A stretch of 64,000 bases of DNA from a bacterium (GTDB taxonomy: Bacteria; Sysuimicrobiota; Sysuimicrobiia; Sysuimicrobiales; Segetimicrobiaceae): NCBI GenBank assembly GCA_035691305.1, contig DASSJF010000050.1, positions 1 to 64,000 on the forward strand. Reading direction: 5' to 3'. The notes below the pieces were generated by a model that was not told the DNA's origin, searched no databases, and saw only the letters and a program-made list of their open reading frames with translations. Position numbers and translations under genes: made by a program. Shown here one piece after another: positions 1 to 8,150 of this stretch; the stretch's first letter is position 1, and each line of letters opens with the position of its first letter.

Positions 1-814
1 CGATGTCGCGCAGGCGCAGCTGTTCCTGCATCAGCGACAGCGCGTGCGTCATGATCTCATTGACCGAAATCGGCTCGCGGCTGACCGGGGCCGTCCGCCC
101 AAAGGTGCGGAGGTGCGAAATGATCTCCGTAGCCTTGCGTACCTGCGCGGTCGCCCGGTCGAGGTCTCGCGCGACGCGCTCCAGATCGACGTCGCGCTCG
201 ACGCCGCCGATCCGGATCTGGTCGATGACATTGCCGATGAACAGGCCGATGTTGTTGAGCGGGTTGTTCAGCTCGTGCGCGACCCCGGCCGTAAGCTCAC
301 CGAGCGTGGCGAGCTTGCCGGCCTGGACGAGCTGTTCTTGTTTGTCGCGCAGGTCCTGCTCGCGCCGCTGCATCTCGAGCGTCATCTCGTGCAGGTCGCT
401 CATGATGTGGATCATCGCGCGCCGCGCCTGCCCGAGGCGGAGGTTGGACCGGTGCGAGTCCTGGAGGATGTGCAGCAGCGCGCGGCGGGAGTTGTCGAGC
501 CGCTCCGTCTGCAGGCCGAGCCGCCGGCGGTCCTGCTCGTAGTCGACGAGAATGTGCAGCATGGCCTTGCGCTGGTCGCCGAGGCGGCGGTTCACGTCGT
601 GCAGGTCCGCCATGATATGCAGCATCGCCCGGCGCTGCTCGTCGCGCTGGCGGAGCCGGCCTTCCAGGTCGGCGATCCGCTCGAGCAGGCGGACGTGCTC
701 CGCCGGGGACACCGCCGGCGCCTGCCGGGCGGGCTTCCCGTTATTCCCGCCGACGGGGGCGCCCGCGGCGGGCGCCCCCGCAGGTGTTTCCGGAAGCCCA
801 GGGCGCCTCTGCAC
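1..814 (-). CDS. Sensor histidine kinase, C-terminus cut by window edge
   Basis: Reading leftwards from a GTG three bases after the stop of the PAS-protein gene, the frame stays open to the window edge. The N-terminus is Ala/Pro/Gly-rich, followed by a long charged helix of about 100 residues and then a HisKA dimerisation domain with the phosphoacceptor box GELTAGVAHELNNPL (His near residue 180). The ATPase domain lies outside the window. The protein has no sensor domain or membrane segment of its own, so it probably takes its signal from the adjacent PAS protein. The long helix carries four copies of an A-(M/L)-(L/I)-H-I-(M/L) motif at heptad spacing. The HisKA assignment is firm; the exact start is less so, since no good ribosome site precedes the GTG. 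Confidence 0.85.
   Translation of the reverse strand, partial: MQRRPGLPETPAGAPAAGAPVGGNNGKPARQAPAVSPAEHVRLLERIADLEGRLRQRDEQRRAMLHIMADLHDVNRRLGDQRKAMLHILVDYEQDRRRLGLQTERLDNSRRALLHILQDSHRSNLRLGQARRAMIHIMSDLHEMTLEMQRREQDLRDKQEQLVQAGKLATLGELTAGVAHELNNPLNNIGLFIGNVIDQIRIGGVERDVDLERVARDLDRATAQVRKATEIISHLRTFGRTAPVSREPISVNEIMTHALSLMQEQLRLRDI
401..628 (-). repeat. Four heptad-phased AMLHIM-type motifs in the kinase linker helix
   Basis: Within the histidine kinase linker the motifs AMLHIM, AMLHIL, ALLHIL and AMIHIM occur at intervals of 21, 28 and 21 residues, all multiples of seven. Each is followed by Asp two residues on and most by an Arg-Leu pair further on. The phasing suits a continuous parallel coiled coil that relays a signal to HisKA. 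The spacing is read directly from the translation; the signalling role is inferred. Confidence 0.7.
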
Positions 815-816
815 GT

Positions 817-2493
817 CTACTGTTGCGACTCGCCCCGCAGGCGCTCCACTTCGCTCTGCCACCGCTCGACCTCTTTTTCGAGCGCGATCATCTTGATCTC
901 GCGCCCGACGACGACCTCCTCGAACTTCTCGAGCTCGAGGATCTTCTCTTGAAGCTCGAGCTTCGATTTCTCGAGGTCGCGCACGACGCGCTCATAGGCG
1001 CGCATGTCGCGGAGGATGCCGATCACGCCGATGGCTTTCCCGTCGGAGTCGCGGAGGGCCGAGGCGTTGAGCGTGGTCGGGATGACTTCGCCGGTCGCGG
1101 ACCGCGGGTTGAGGCGGACGTTGCGGATCACGCCGCGCTCGACGACCTCGCGCACCGCGGCGAGGAACTCCCGGGTCTCTTGAGGCGAGATGAACCGGGA
1201 GAGCGACTGCTCGATCACTTCGTCGCGGCGGAAGCCGAGCACTTCGGACACCGCGTCGTTGGTGTGGAGGATCTTGCCTTCGAGGTCGGAGACGAACACC
1301 GGGTCCGGGGCGTTCTTGATCAGGGCTTCCGCGTAGGCGCGCGCTTTGTCGAGCTCGCGCATGTCGCGGAGGATGCCGATCGCGCCGATGGCTTTCCCGT
1401 CGGAGTCGCGGAGGGCCGAGGCGTTGAGCGTGGTCGGGATGACTTCGCCGGTCGCGGACCGCGGGTTGAGGCGGACGTTGCGGATCACGCCGCGCTCGAC
1501 GACCTCGCGCAACGCCGCGAGGAACTCGCGCGTTTCCTCGGGGGAGATGAACCGGGAGAGCGACTGCTCGATCACTTCGTCGCGGCGGAACCCGAGGAGC
1601 TGGGAGACCGCGTCGTTGGACTCTAAGATTTTGCCTTCGAGGTCGGAGACGAACACCGGGTCCGGGGCGTTCTTGATCAGGCTTTCCGCGTAGGCGCGGG
1701 CTTTGTCGAGCTCGCGCATGTCGCGGAGGATGCCGATCGCGCCGATGGCCTGGCCGTCGGAGTCGCGGAGGGCCGAGGCGTTGAGCGCGGTCGGAATGCC
1801 CTCGCCGGTCGCGCTCTTCGGGTTGAGGCGGACGTTGCGGATCACGCCCCGCTCGACGACCTCGCGCAGCACCGCGAGGAACTCGCGCGTTTCCTCGGGG
1901 GAGATGAACCGGGAGAGCGACTGCTCGATCACCTCGTCGCGGCGGAACCCGAGAAGCTGGGAGACGGCGTCGTTCGATTCGATGATCTTGCCTTCGAGGT
2001 CGGAGACGAACACCGGGTCCGGGGCGTTCTTGATCAGGGCTTCCGCGTAGGCGCGCGCCTTGCCGATCTCGCGCATGTCGCGGAGGATGCCGATCGCGCC
2101 GATGGCTTTCCCGTCGGAGTCGCGGAGGGCCGAGGCGTTGAGCGCGGTCGGAATGATCTCCCCGGTCGCGCTCTTCGGGTTGAGGCGGACGTTGCGCGTC
2201 ACGCCCCGCTCGACGACCTCGCGCAACGCCGCGAGGAACTCGCGCGTTTCCTCGGGGGAGATGAACCGGGAGAGCGACTGCTCGATCACTTCGTCGCGGC
2301 GGAACCCGAGAAGCTGGGAGACCGCGTCGTTCGTCTGGAGAATGCGGCCTTCGAGGTCGGACACGAATACGGGATCGGGCGCGTTGCCGATGATGATGTT
2401 GGCGTCCAGCGCGCCCGTCGCCCTGGCGCCTTCCAGGCGCTCGGAAGCACGCGTCCCGGACAAGACTTCCGTGGACTGCCGCTTACGCTCCAC
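817..2493 (-). CDS. Quadruple PAS-domain sensor protein, no output domain
   Basis: A soluble 558-residue protein with a short N-terminal tail, four tandem PAS domains of 119 residues each (about residues 30-500) and a C-terminal coiled coil containing GREIKMI, a motif that usually sits just before HisKA in hybrid sensors. There is no kinase, GGDEF or other output module; the histidine kinase begins three bases after the stop, so the two probably form a split two-component sensor. The GTG start at 2493 is chosen because GGGGGGAG lies six bases upstream; longer readings to 2586 add only Arg/His-rich sequence. The PAS domains carry no His or Cys that would point to a specific cofactor, so the ligand is unknown. 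Confidence 0.85.
   Translation of the reverse strand: MERKRQSTEVLSGTRASERLEGARATGALDANIIIGNAPDPVFVSDLEGRILQTNDAVSQLLGFRRDEVIEQSLSRFISPEETREFLAALREVVERGVTRNVRLNPKSATGEIIPTALNASALRDSDGKAIGAIGILRDMREIGKARAYAEALIKNAPDPVFVSDLEGKIIESNDAVSQLLGFRRDEVIEQSLSRFISPEETREFLAVLREVVERGVIRNVRLNPKSATGEGIPTALNASALRDSDGQAIGAIGILRDMRELDKARAYAESLIKNAPDPVFVSDLEGKILESNDAVSQLLGFRRDEVIEQSLSRFISPEETREFLAALREVVERGVIRNVRLNPRSATGEVIPTTLNASALRDSDGKAIGAIGILRDMRELDKARAYAEALIKNAPDPVFVSDLEGKILHTNDAVSEVLGFRRDEVIEQSLSRFISPQETREFLAAVREVVERGVIRNVRLNPRSATGEVIPTTLNASALRDSDGKAIGVIGILRDMRAYERVVRDLEKSKLELQEKILELEKFEEVVVGREIKMIALEKEVERWQSEVERLRGESQQ
1001..2400 (-). repeat. Four tandem 357-bp PAS repeats
   Basis: The segment starting CGCATGTCGC recurs at 1001, 1358, 1715 and 2072, exactly 357 bp (119 codons) apart. 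The units are nearly identical at DNA level, differing at scattered positions such as LESND/IESND/LQTND. Such uniformity points to recent duplication or gene conversion, and makes the locus prone to copy-number change and misassembly. Confidence 0.9.
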
Positions 2494-2612
2494 GTGCGTC
2501 TCCCCCCAGTCGTCGTGGATTCGATCGTGGTGGCCGCGTCCTCGTGTTTGCCTTGCCCTCGGCATGTGTCGCCCGGCGCGGCCCATGGTGAAACGAGGCC
2601 CCTAGTTTTGGT

Positions 2613-2650
2613 AGTTTCCCAGGCCGCTCGGAGCCTAAACACCGGAAACT
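2613..2650. promoter_or_regulatory. Nested inverted repeat between the divergent PAS and M24 genes
   Basis: AGTTTCC (2613-2619) and GGAAACT (2644-2650) form a 7-bp inverted repeat enclosing a second one, AGGC/GCCT. It lies in the 254-bp divergent intergenic region, which holds no other recognisable feature. It could be an operator or a leader hairpin of the minus-strand transcript. The repeat is visible; the function is a guess. Confidence 0.25.
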
Positions 2651-2747
2651 GTGGGGTCAAACAGGGCGTGACGAAGGACGGGCGTATCCCCCGGTGCGGC
2701 GGCGTCCCGCCGGAGGACCCGCCCGCGGTCCGCTCGAACGACGACGC

Positions 2748-3911
2748 ATGATCCCTGCGGCGCCGTTTGATCTCGAGCGGCTGGCGCGCGTCGCGCGCGG
2801 GCAAGGGGTGGACGTCGTCCTGGCGAGCACGCGGCACAACGTCCGGTACCTCACCGGCGGCTACTATCTTCACTTCTTCGCGCGCGCGTCGCGCTTCGGC
2901 GGCGGCCAGTATCTCTCGTTCGTCGCCGTGCCCGCGGCGAGTCCGCAGTCCGCGTTCTACGTCGGCCGGCGCGACCAGATTCTCAACGAGCAGGACTACA
3001 TCGACGCCTTCGGACCGTTCTGGATCGACGAGCGGCACTGGGTGCCGCGGGGGCCCAGTATGTCGCAGGACGCGGCGTGCGTGGCCGCCCGCGCGCTGCG
3101 CGCAGGCGGCCACGCGGCGGCCACCATCGCGATCGAATCCTCCTTCCTCCCCGCCGACGCCTACGACGCGCTGCGCCGCGAACTGCCCGAGGCGACGTTC
3201 GTCAACGCCGCCCCGCTCCTCGGCGAGCTGCGCGCCGTCAAGCAGCCGCGCGAACTGGAACGTCTCCGCGAGATCCACCGCCTCACGGCGGAGGTCATCC
3301 GTCGGGTCTTTCGGGAGAGCACGGCGACCGACACGACGCGGGAGATCTCGACGAAGATCCAGCGCCGTGTCGGCGAACGCGGCGCCGGCTTTCTCTACTC
3401 GCTGATCAACGTCGGGCCCGGACTGCTCCGCGCCCCGTCGTCCGAGCCCTGGGGACGTGGACGGCCGATGCACCTCGATGTGGGCGCCGAGCTGGACGAG
3501 TACGTCGCGGATGTCGCGCGCATGGGATCAGTCGGCGCGCCGCCGCAGGCGGCCGCGGCGTTGTTCGAGATCTGCAAGGCGGCGCAGTCCCGGGCGCGCG
3601 CGGCGGTTGGACCCGGCGTCGCCTGCGCTGAGGTCTGGCGGGTCGGGACGGAGGCGATTCGGACCGGACCGAGCGCGGAACGCGGCCGCTTCCTCGCCCA
3701 CGGGCTCGGCATCGTGAGCCACGAGCCCCCCGTCGTCGCCGAGGGCGAGCGGCGGCCGCTCGAAACCGGGATGGTCGTGTCGATCGAAACCGAATTTCGC
3801 GACCCCGACGTCGGGCACATCAAGCTCGAAGACAGCGTCGTCGTCACCGAGGCCGGCTGCGAGGGGCTCGGCGATGTCGACCGGGGCTGGTGCGTCGCGG
3901 CGGACGCCTAA
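2748..3911 (+). CDS. M24 family aminopeptidase P / creatinase-like metallopeptidase
   Basis: A cytosolic 387-residue protein with an N-terminal creatinase-type domain (residues 1-130) and a C-terminal pita-bread catalytic domain. The five ligands of the dinuclear metal site are in place: Asp near 244 (LDVGAELDEY) and 255 (VADVAR), His near 319 (HGLGIVSHEPP), Glu near 347 (ETGMVVSIETEF) and Glu near 360 (IKLEDSV). Family members cleave Xaa-Pro peptides or act as amidinohydrolases; the sequence does not decide which. The ATG at 2748 is preferred over an upstream GTG (2694) because homologous sequence begins just after it, though no clear ribosome site is visible. It lies upstream of an aminotransferase, consistent with amino acid or amine catabolism. 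Confidence 0.88.
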   Translation: MIPAAPFDLERLARVARGQGVDVVLASTRHNVRYLTGGYYLHFFARASRFGGGQYLSFVAVPAASPQSAFYVGRRDQILNEQDYIDAFGPFWIDERHWVPRGPSMSQDAACVAARALRAGGHAAATIAIESSFLPADAYDALRRELPEATFVNAAPLLGELRAVKQPRELERLREIHRLTAEVIRRVFRESTATDTTREISTKIQRRVGERGAGFLYSLINVGPGLLRAPSSEPWGRGRPMHLDVGAELDEYVADVARMGSVGAPPQAAAALFEICKAAQSRARAAVGPGVACAEVWRVGTEAIRTGPSAERGRFLAHGLGIVSHEPPVVAEGERRPLETGMVVSIETEFRDPDVGHIKLEDSVVVTEAGCEGLGDVDRGWCVAADA

Positions 3912-3937
3912 CGCTTGGGGGCCGGCGCCCGCGGAGA

Positions 3938-3968
3938 GACCTCCTCACGCGGGTTATCACCGCAGGTC
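3938..3968 (+). promoter_or_regulatory. Structured leader upstream of the aminotransferase gene
   Basis: The 170-bp gap before the aminotransferase contains GACCT (3938) pairing with AGGTC (3964), enclosing a GCGG/CCGC stem with a seven-base loop, followed at once by a GCGCGC/GCGCGC hairpin. It does not match any riboswitch consensus I know. It may be a cis-regulatory leader or simply GC-rich DNA. Confidence 0.25.
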
Positions 3969-4081
3969 GCGCGCCGTTCGCGCGCCACACAGGGACCGTT
4001 TGGCCCGCAGAGAAGGAATGTCGCCGGCGAAGGACGCCGTGAGCCGGCCGGAGGAGTGGGGTGCCGGCAGAGGGAGCGTGC

Positions 4082-5431
4082 ATGGCCACCACACGGGAAC
4101 TGATCGCGCAGGATCAGCGCCACCTGATCCATCCGCTGCACCACCCGAGCGACCACCAGAATGCCGTGCTCATCGTGGAAGGCCGCGGTGCAATGCTCAA
4201 GGACGCGGAGGGCCGCGAGTACATCGACGGGTTGTCCAGCCTCTGGAACGTGAACATCGGCCACGGGCGGCCGGAGCTCGCCGAGGCGGCGTCGGAACAA
4301 ATGCGGAAGCTCGCCTTCAACTCGAGCTATGTCGGCGCCGCCAACATCCCGTCCGTCAGGCTGGCCGAACGGCTCGTGCACCTGGCCTACCCGAGCTCGT
4401 CGGGCGTCTACTTCACGACCGCGGGCGCCGAATCCAACGAGTCGGCGTTCAAGACGGCCCGCTACTACTGGAAAGTGCGGGGCAAGCCGGACAAGGTCAA
4501 GATCATTTCCCGCGTGCACGGCTACCACGGTGTGACGATGGCCGCGATGAGCGCGACCGGGATGCCGGTTTTCCATAAAATGTTCGGACCCCTCGTGCCG
4601 AACTTCGTGCAGATTCCCGCGCCGTACGCCTACCGGTGGCCGACCGGTGGGGACGTCGCGGCGGAGGCCGCCGACGCGCTCGAGCAGGCGATCGTCCGCG
4701 AGGGGCCGGAGACGGTGGCCGCTTTAATTGCGGAACCGGTCCAGGGCGCCGGCGGCGTTATCGCCCCGCCGCCCGGCTATTTCCAGAAGGTCCGTGCTAT
4801 CTGCACCAAGTACGACGTCCTGTTGATCGCCGACGAGGTAATCACCGGGTTCGGACGCACCGGCCGGTGGTTCGCGCTCGGCCACTGGAACGTCGAGCCG
4901 GACATCGTGTCTTTCGCGAAGGGTGTCACCAGCGCGTACCTGCCGCTCGGCGGTATCATCCTTTCCGAGCGGGTGCACGGCACGCTGCTCGAGGCGCCCG
5001 CCGACCAGAAGTTCATGCATGCCGCGACGTACTCCGGGCACCCGGTGTGCTGCGCCGTCGGCCTCGCGAACGTCGAGATCATGGAGCGCGAAAAGTTGCC
5101 CGAGCGCGCCGGCGTGATCGGGCGGCGGCTGCTGGCCGGACTTGAGACGCTGCGCGATCTCGCGCCGGTCGGCGACGTGCGCGGCCTCGGCCTGATGTGC
5201 GCGGTCGAACTGGTGGAGGACAAGAAGACGAAGAAACCCGCCCTCGGACTCGGCGGTAAAGTCGTGCGCGAAGCCCGCTCCCGCGGCCTGATCGCCCGCA
5301 TCCGGGCGGGCTCGGCCGATCCCGCCGCCGGCGACACGATCTGCCTCGCGCCGCCCCTCATGACGCCGGAGGAGACGATCGACCGGATCCCGGGAATTCT
5401 CAGGGACTCCATTCTCGCTGCGACGCGCTGA
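4082..5431 (+). CDS. Class III aminotransferase (omega-amino acid:pyruvate type)
   Basis: A 449-residue PLP-dependent fold-type I transaminase of the aspartate aminotransferase family protein / beta-alanine-pyruvate group. It shows the class III signature LLIADEVITGFGRTG with the PLP-ring Asp, followed by the Schiff-base lysine in SFAKGVTSAYLPLGG, and the phosphate-binding region near TTAGAESNESAFKTAR. Such enzymes move an amino group from a terminal or beta position onto pyruvate; the substrate is not identifiable. The ATG at 4082 follows a GGGAG site. A strong intrinsic terminator follows the gene, so it closes the transcription unit that may include the M24 peptidase. Confidence 0.9.
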   Translation: MATTRELIAQDQRHLIHPLHHPSDHQNAVLIVEGRGAMLKDAEGREYIDGLSSLWNVNIGHGRPELAEAASEQMRKLAFNSSYVGAANIPSVRLAERLVHLAYPSSSGVYFTTAGAESNESAFKTARYYWKVRGKPDKVKIISRVHGYHGVTMAAMSATGMPVFHKMFGPLVPNFVQIPAPYAYRWPTGGDVAAEAADALEQAIVREGPETVAALIAEPVQGAGGVIAPPPGYFQKVRAICTKYDVLLIADEVITGFGRTGRWFALGHWNVEPDIVSFAKGVTSAYLPLGGIILSERVHGTLLEAPADQKFMHAATYSGHPVCCAVGLANVEIMEREKLPERAGVIGRRLLAGLETLRDLAPVGDVRGLGLMCAVELVEDKKTKKPALGLGGKVVREARSRGLIARIRAGSADPAAGDTICLAPPLMTPEETIDRIPGILRDSILAATR

Positions 5432-5451
5432 TCCATCGATCGATATGGGGC

Positions 5452-5490
5452 ACGCGGGGCCCGGGAATTTCCGGGCCCCGCGTCATTTTT
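5452..5490 (+). terminator. Rho-independent terminator after the aminotransferase gene
   Basis: A perfect 13-bp stem (5452-5464 with 5471-5483, core GCGGGGCCCGG) with a six-base loop is followed by CATTTTTCC. The T-tract is on the plus strand only, so it ends the plus-strand transcript rather than the convergent small gene. Confidence 0.85.
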
Positions 5491-5511
5491 CCGCGCCGTC
5501 CGGCGTGGACG

Positions 5512-5760
5512 CTACGCCGATTCGCCGAGACGTCCGGGCCGTTTCTCCCGCGTGGGGCCCTGTGTCCGACCCGTGTACTCATGCCACGCCATGCGGGCGG
5601 CCGGGGAGAGTTTAGCGTAGTCCTGCGGGCACAGCAGGATGCGGCGCAGCGGGCCCTCCGTGCGGCCGCTCGCGATGTCCCCTTCGACGCGTGCGAACCA
5701 GCCCTTGGCGCCCGGCTTGTGCGGCTTACTACAGGACGCGCATTGCGCGGTTTCAGCCAT
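5512..5760 (-). CDS. Small hypothetical protein with CxxC motif
   Basis: An 82-residue protein beginning MAETAQCASCSKPHKP, with one CxxC pair near the N-terminus and a lone cysteine in LLCPQDYAKL. It is basic, Pro/Gly-rich at the ends and has no membrane segment. The two-cysteine knuckle plus the later Cys could bind zinc, but a full four-ligand site is not present. I do not recognise a family. The ATG at 5760 is preferred to the more distal start at 5835, which adds a low-complexity Arg-rich leader. It stands alone between a terminator and the divergent recombinase gene. Confidence 0.5.
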   Translation of the reverse strand: MAETAQCASCSKPHKPGAKGWFARVEGDIASGRTEGPLRRILLCPQDYAKLSPAARMAWHEYTGRTQGPTREKRPGRLGESA

Positions 5761-5883
5761 GCCGGGGCCTTCGACAGGAGAAGCCCGCCGGACCTGCGAA
5801 CCCCCCGTCGATCGCTTTGGTCTCGCCGTACGCACCGGACGGCATCGTCACAATAGTCGCAGCAGCGCGCCCGGAGGTTATCG

Positions 5884-6873
5884 ATGCCCGCACGCCGCCG
5901 GCTCAAGTCTCCGGTTCCGTCGACGCACCCCCTGCTCCTCGAATGGTGGACCGATCTCGAGGGGGCCGGGCGGTCCGTCAACACACGTCTCGCGTACGTC
6001 CGGGACGTCGCCGAGTTTGCCGCGTACGTGGAGGGCGGCCTCGACGGCGCGCGGCCCGACGATCTGCTGCGCTTTACCCGCCGGATGACCGAGGCCGGGC
6101 TGTCCACGGCGACCCGTGCGCGGAAGATCACCGCGCTGCGACAGTTCTACGAATGGCTGCGGCGCCGTCGGCGGCAGCCGTTTTCCGTCGCCCTCGATCT
6201 GCGGCCGCCGCGCCGGACAAAGCGCGTGCATCGCTGGTGGACGGAGGAGCAGGTCGCGCGGTTCCGGGCGGCGTTTGACGGCGATCAGCCGAAGGTGCTG
6301 CGCGACCGCGCCATGGCGGAACTCGGTCTCATGGGGTTGCGTGTCAGCGAGGTAACCCGTCTCGACATCGAGCGCGTCCTCTCGCTTGCGGATCCGGAGC
6401 GCGCTGCGATTGTGGTGTGGCGCAAGGGCGGCAAGGAGCAGGTGCTGCCGCTCACCGCCGACGCGCGGGCCGCGCTGGCCCGCTGGATCGCCGTGCGTCC
6501 GACCGTGCCGACGACCGCGCTGTTCTTCCGGATGCCCTTTCAGCCGCGGCGCGGGCGCCTCCACTACGCCAGCGTGGAGAAGATCTTCAAGCACTACGCC
6601 GCGAAGGCGCGCGTGCCGATTCCGGAGGGCATCGCCTTCCACCACCTCCGCCACACCGCCGGGCAGCAGATGGCGAACGTCGGCCTCGGCATTGAGGAGG
6701 CCCAGCGGTTGCTCGGTCACGAGAGCCCGGTGACGACGCAGGTCTACTACGAAGTCAGCGACGCGCGCCTCAGGCAGGCGGCGCGCCGTCTACGCTACGG
6801 CGATGCCCGCGTATCCCGCGGGCCGACCCCGCCCCCTCGGGCCGTCGCGGGGTCCCGGCGGCCGGGGCGCTAG
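5884..6873 (+). CDS. Tyrosine recombinase, XerC/XerD-like
   Basis: A 329-residue site-specific recombinase with an N-terminal SAM-like core-binding domain (residues 10-105) and a C-terminal catalytic domain. All catalytic residues are present: Arg near 153 (GLRVSEV), Lys near 184 (RKGGKEQVLPL), the HxxR box near 253-256 (HHLRHTAG), His near 279 (LLGHESP) and the nucleophile Tyr near 288 (VYYEV). The ATG follows GGAGG at good spacing. No att-like repeats or phage genes flank it, so it may be a chromosomal Xer paralogue rather than the integrase of a mobile element. The last 20 residues form a Pro/Arg-rich tail beyond the fold. Confidence 0.9.
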   Translation: MPARRRLKSPVPSTHPLLLEWWTDLEGAGRSVNTRLAYVRDVAEFAAYVEGGLDGARPDDLLRFTRRMTEAGLSTATRARKITALRQFYEWLRRRRRQPFSVALDLRPPRRTKRVHRWWTEEQVARFRAAFDGDQPKVLRDRAMAELGLMGLRVSEVTRLDIERVLSLADPERAAIVVWRKGGKEQVLPLTADARAALARWIAVRPTVPTTALFFRMPFQPRRGRLHYASVEKIFKHYAAKARVPIPEGIAFHHLRHTAGQQMANVGLGIEEAQRLLGHESPVTTQVYYEVSDARLRQAARRLRYGDARVSRGPTPPPRAVAGSRRPGR

Positions 6874-6888
6874 GAGCGGAGGGACACG

Positions 6889-8088
6889 ATGAGCGTGAGT
6901 CAGGTCGACGCCAAGTCGCTGAAGACGCGCGCGCTCGCCGCGCTCGACGCCGTCGCCGCGGAGGCGCGCGAGCTCGCGCTGCGGATCCACGCGCATCCCG
7001 AGGTCGGCTTCGAGGAGCGTCAGGCGGCGGCGTGGGTGAGCGAAGCGCTGGAGCGCCACGGCTACCGCGTCGAGCGCGGGGTGGCCGACATCGAGACGGC
7101 GATCGTGGCCCGCGCCGAAGGCCGCGGGCCTGGCCCGACGGTGGGACTCATCGCCGAGTACGACGCGCTCTCGGGGCTCGGCCACGCCTGCGGCCACAAC
7201 CTCATGGCCGCGGGGATGATGGCCGCGGCCGCCGCACTGCGGACGGTCCTGCCGGAGCTGCCGGGGACGGTCGCCTACTACGGCACGCCGGCCGAAGAAG
7301 GCGGCGGCGGCAAGGTTCTGATGCTCGAGCGCGGAGCCTTTGAGGGCCTCGACGTCGCCCTCCAGTATCACGCCGGGGCCGACGTGTCGGTGGCCACGGG
7401 CTGCCTCGCCGTGCAGGGCATCCGCGTCGGGTTCACGGGAAAGCCTTCGCACGCCGCGGCCGGCCCGTGGAACGGGATCAATGCCCTGGACGCCGTGATC
7501 CTGTTGTTCAACAGCATCGGGGCGCTCAGGCAGCAGACGCGGCCGGACGCGCGCATCCACGGGATCATCCGGGACGGCGGGCAGGCGGTCAACATCATTC
7601 CGGAGCGGGCCGCCGCGGAGTTCGGCGTGCGCGCCGCGGACGGCGAATACGTCGGCGATCTCGCGGAGCGTGTGGAAGCGTGCGCCCGCGCGGCGGCCGA
7701 GGCGACCGGCGCCCGCGTCGACATGTCCCGCGGGGTCTTTTTCGATTCCCTCCGTTACAACCCGGCGCTGGGCGGCGTCGTGCGCGACAACGCGGCGGCG
7801 CTGGGATTCGAGATGAAAGAACGCTTCGTCGGCGCCTCGACGGATCTCGGCAACCTGAGCCAGGCCGTGCCCACTGTCAGTTACACGCTGCCGACGTGTC
7901 CCCCGGGCGTCGGGATGCATACGCGCGAGGCGCTGGAGGCGGGCAAGGCGGAGATCGGTCTCGCCGGAATGCTGAACGACGCCAAGGTCATGGTGATGTC
8001 GGCGATCGACCTGCTGGCTTCGCCCGACGCGCTCGAGCGGGTGCGCGCCGACTTCCTGGGGAACTCGGGCCGCGCTCCCCGCGCTTAA
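6889..8088 (+). CDS. M20 family amidohydrolase / aminoacyl amidase
   Basis: A 399-residue zinc-dependent hydrolase of the M20D group (AbgB, IAA-amino acid hydrolase and hippurate hydrolase relatives). The features seen are RIHAHPEVGFEE near the N-terminus, EYDALSGLGHACGHN with metal ligands near residues 90-103, and PAEEGGGGKVLM carrying the catalytic Glu pair, with a dimerisation domain inserted in the middle. These enzymes release an amino acid from an N-acyl conjugate in the cytosol. The ATG at 6889 follows GGAGGG. It starts 15 bp after the recombinase stop and so may be cotranscribed with it. Confidence 0.88.
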   Translation: MSVSQVDAKSLKTRALAALDAVAAEARELALRIHAHPEVGFEERQAAAWVSEALERHGYRVERGVADIETAIVARAEGRGPGPTVGLIAEYDALSGLGHACGHNLMAAGMMAAAAALRTVLPELPGTVAYYGTPAEEGGGGKVLMLERGAFEGLDVALQYHAGADVSVATGCLAVQGIRVGFTGKPSHAAAGPWNGINALDAVILLFNSIGALRQQTRPDARIHGIIRDGGQAVNIIPERAAAEFGVRAADGEYVGDLAERVEACARAAAEATGARVDMSRGVFFDSLRYNPALGGVVRDNAAALGFEMKERFVGASTDLGNLSQAVPTVSYTLPTCPPGVGMHTREALEAGKAEIGLAGMLNDAKVMVMSAIDLLASPDALERVRADFLGNSGRAPRA

Positions 8089-8150
8089 GAAGGCAGCCGT
8101 GCCGCAGGCGCCATGGCGGCGCGGGGCCCTTTGAAGGGGGAGGTTTAGCG

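Noticed and set aside
44-952. Long plus-strand open frames opposite the kinase and PAS genes (also 784-1626 and repeats at 1346, 1703, 2060)
   Set aside because: They are antisense shadows produced by the high G+C content and the PAS repeats; the minus-strand frames hold recognisable HisKA and PAS domains.
3931-4060. Glycine riboswitch suggested by GGAGAGACC and CGAAGGAC
   Set aside because: The expected GCCGAAGGGGCAA and AACTCTCAGGC core elements are not present in the right order.
5884-6873. Tyrosine recombinase as evidence of an integrated mobile element
   Set aside because: No direct repeats, tRNA, phage or transfer genes flank it, and base composition matches the surroundings; it is more like a chromosomal Xer paralogue.
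7467-8150. Upstream extension of the DUF1800 frame by 228 codons
   Set aside because: This part overlaps the M20 amidohydrolase in another frame, is Arg/Gly-rich without homology, and a strong ribosome site fixes the start at 8151.
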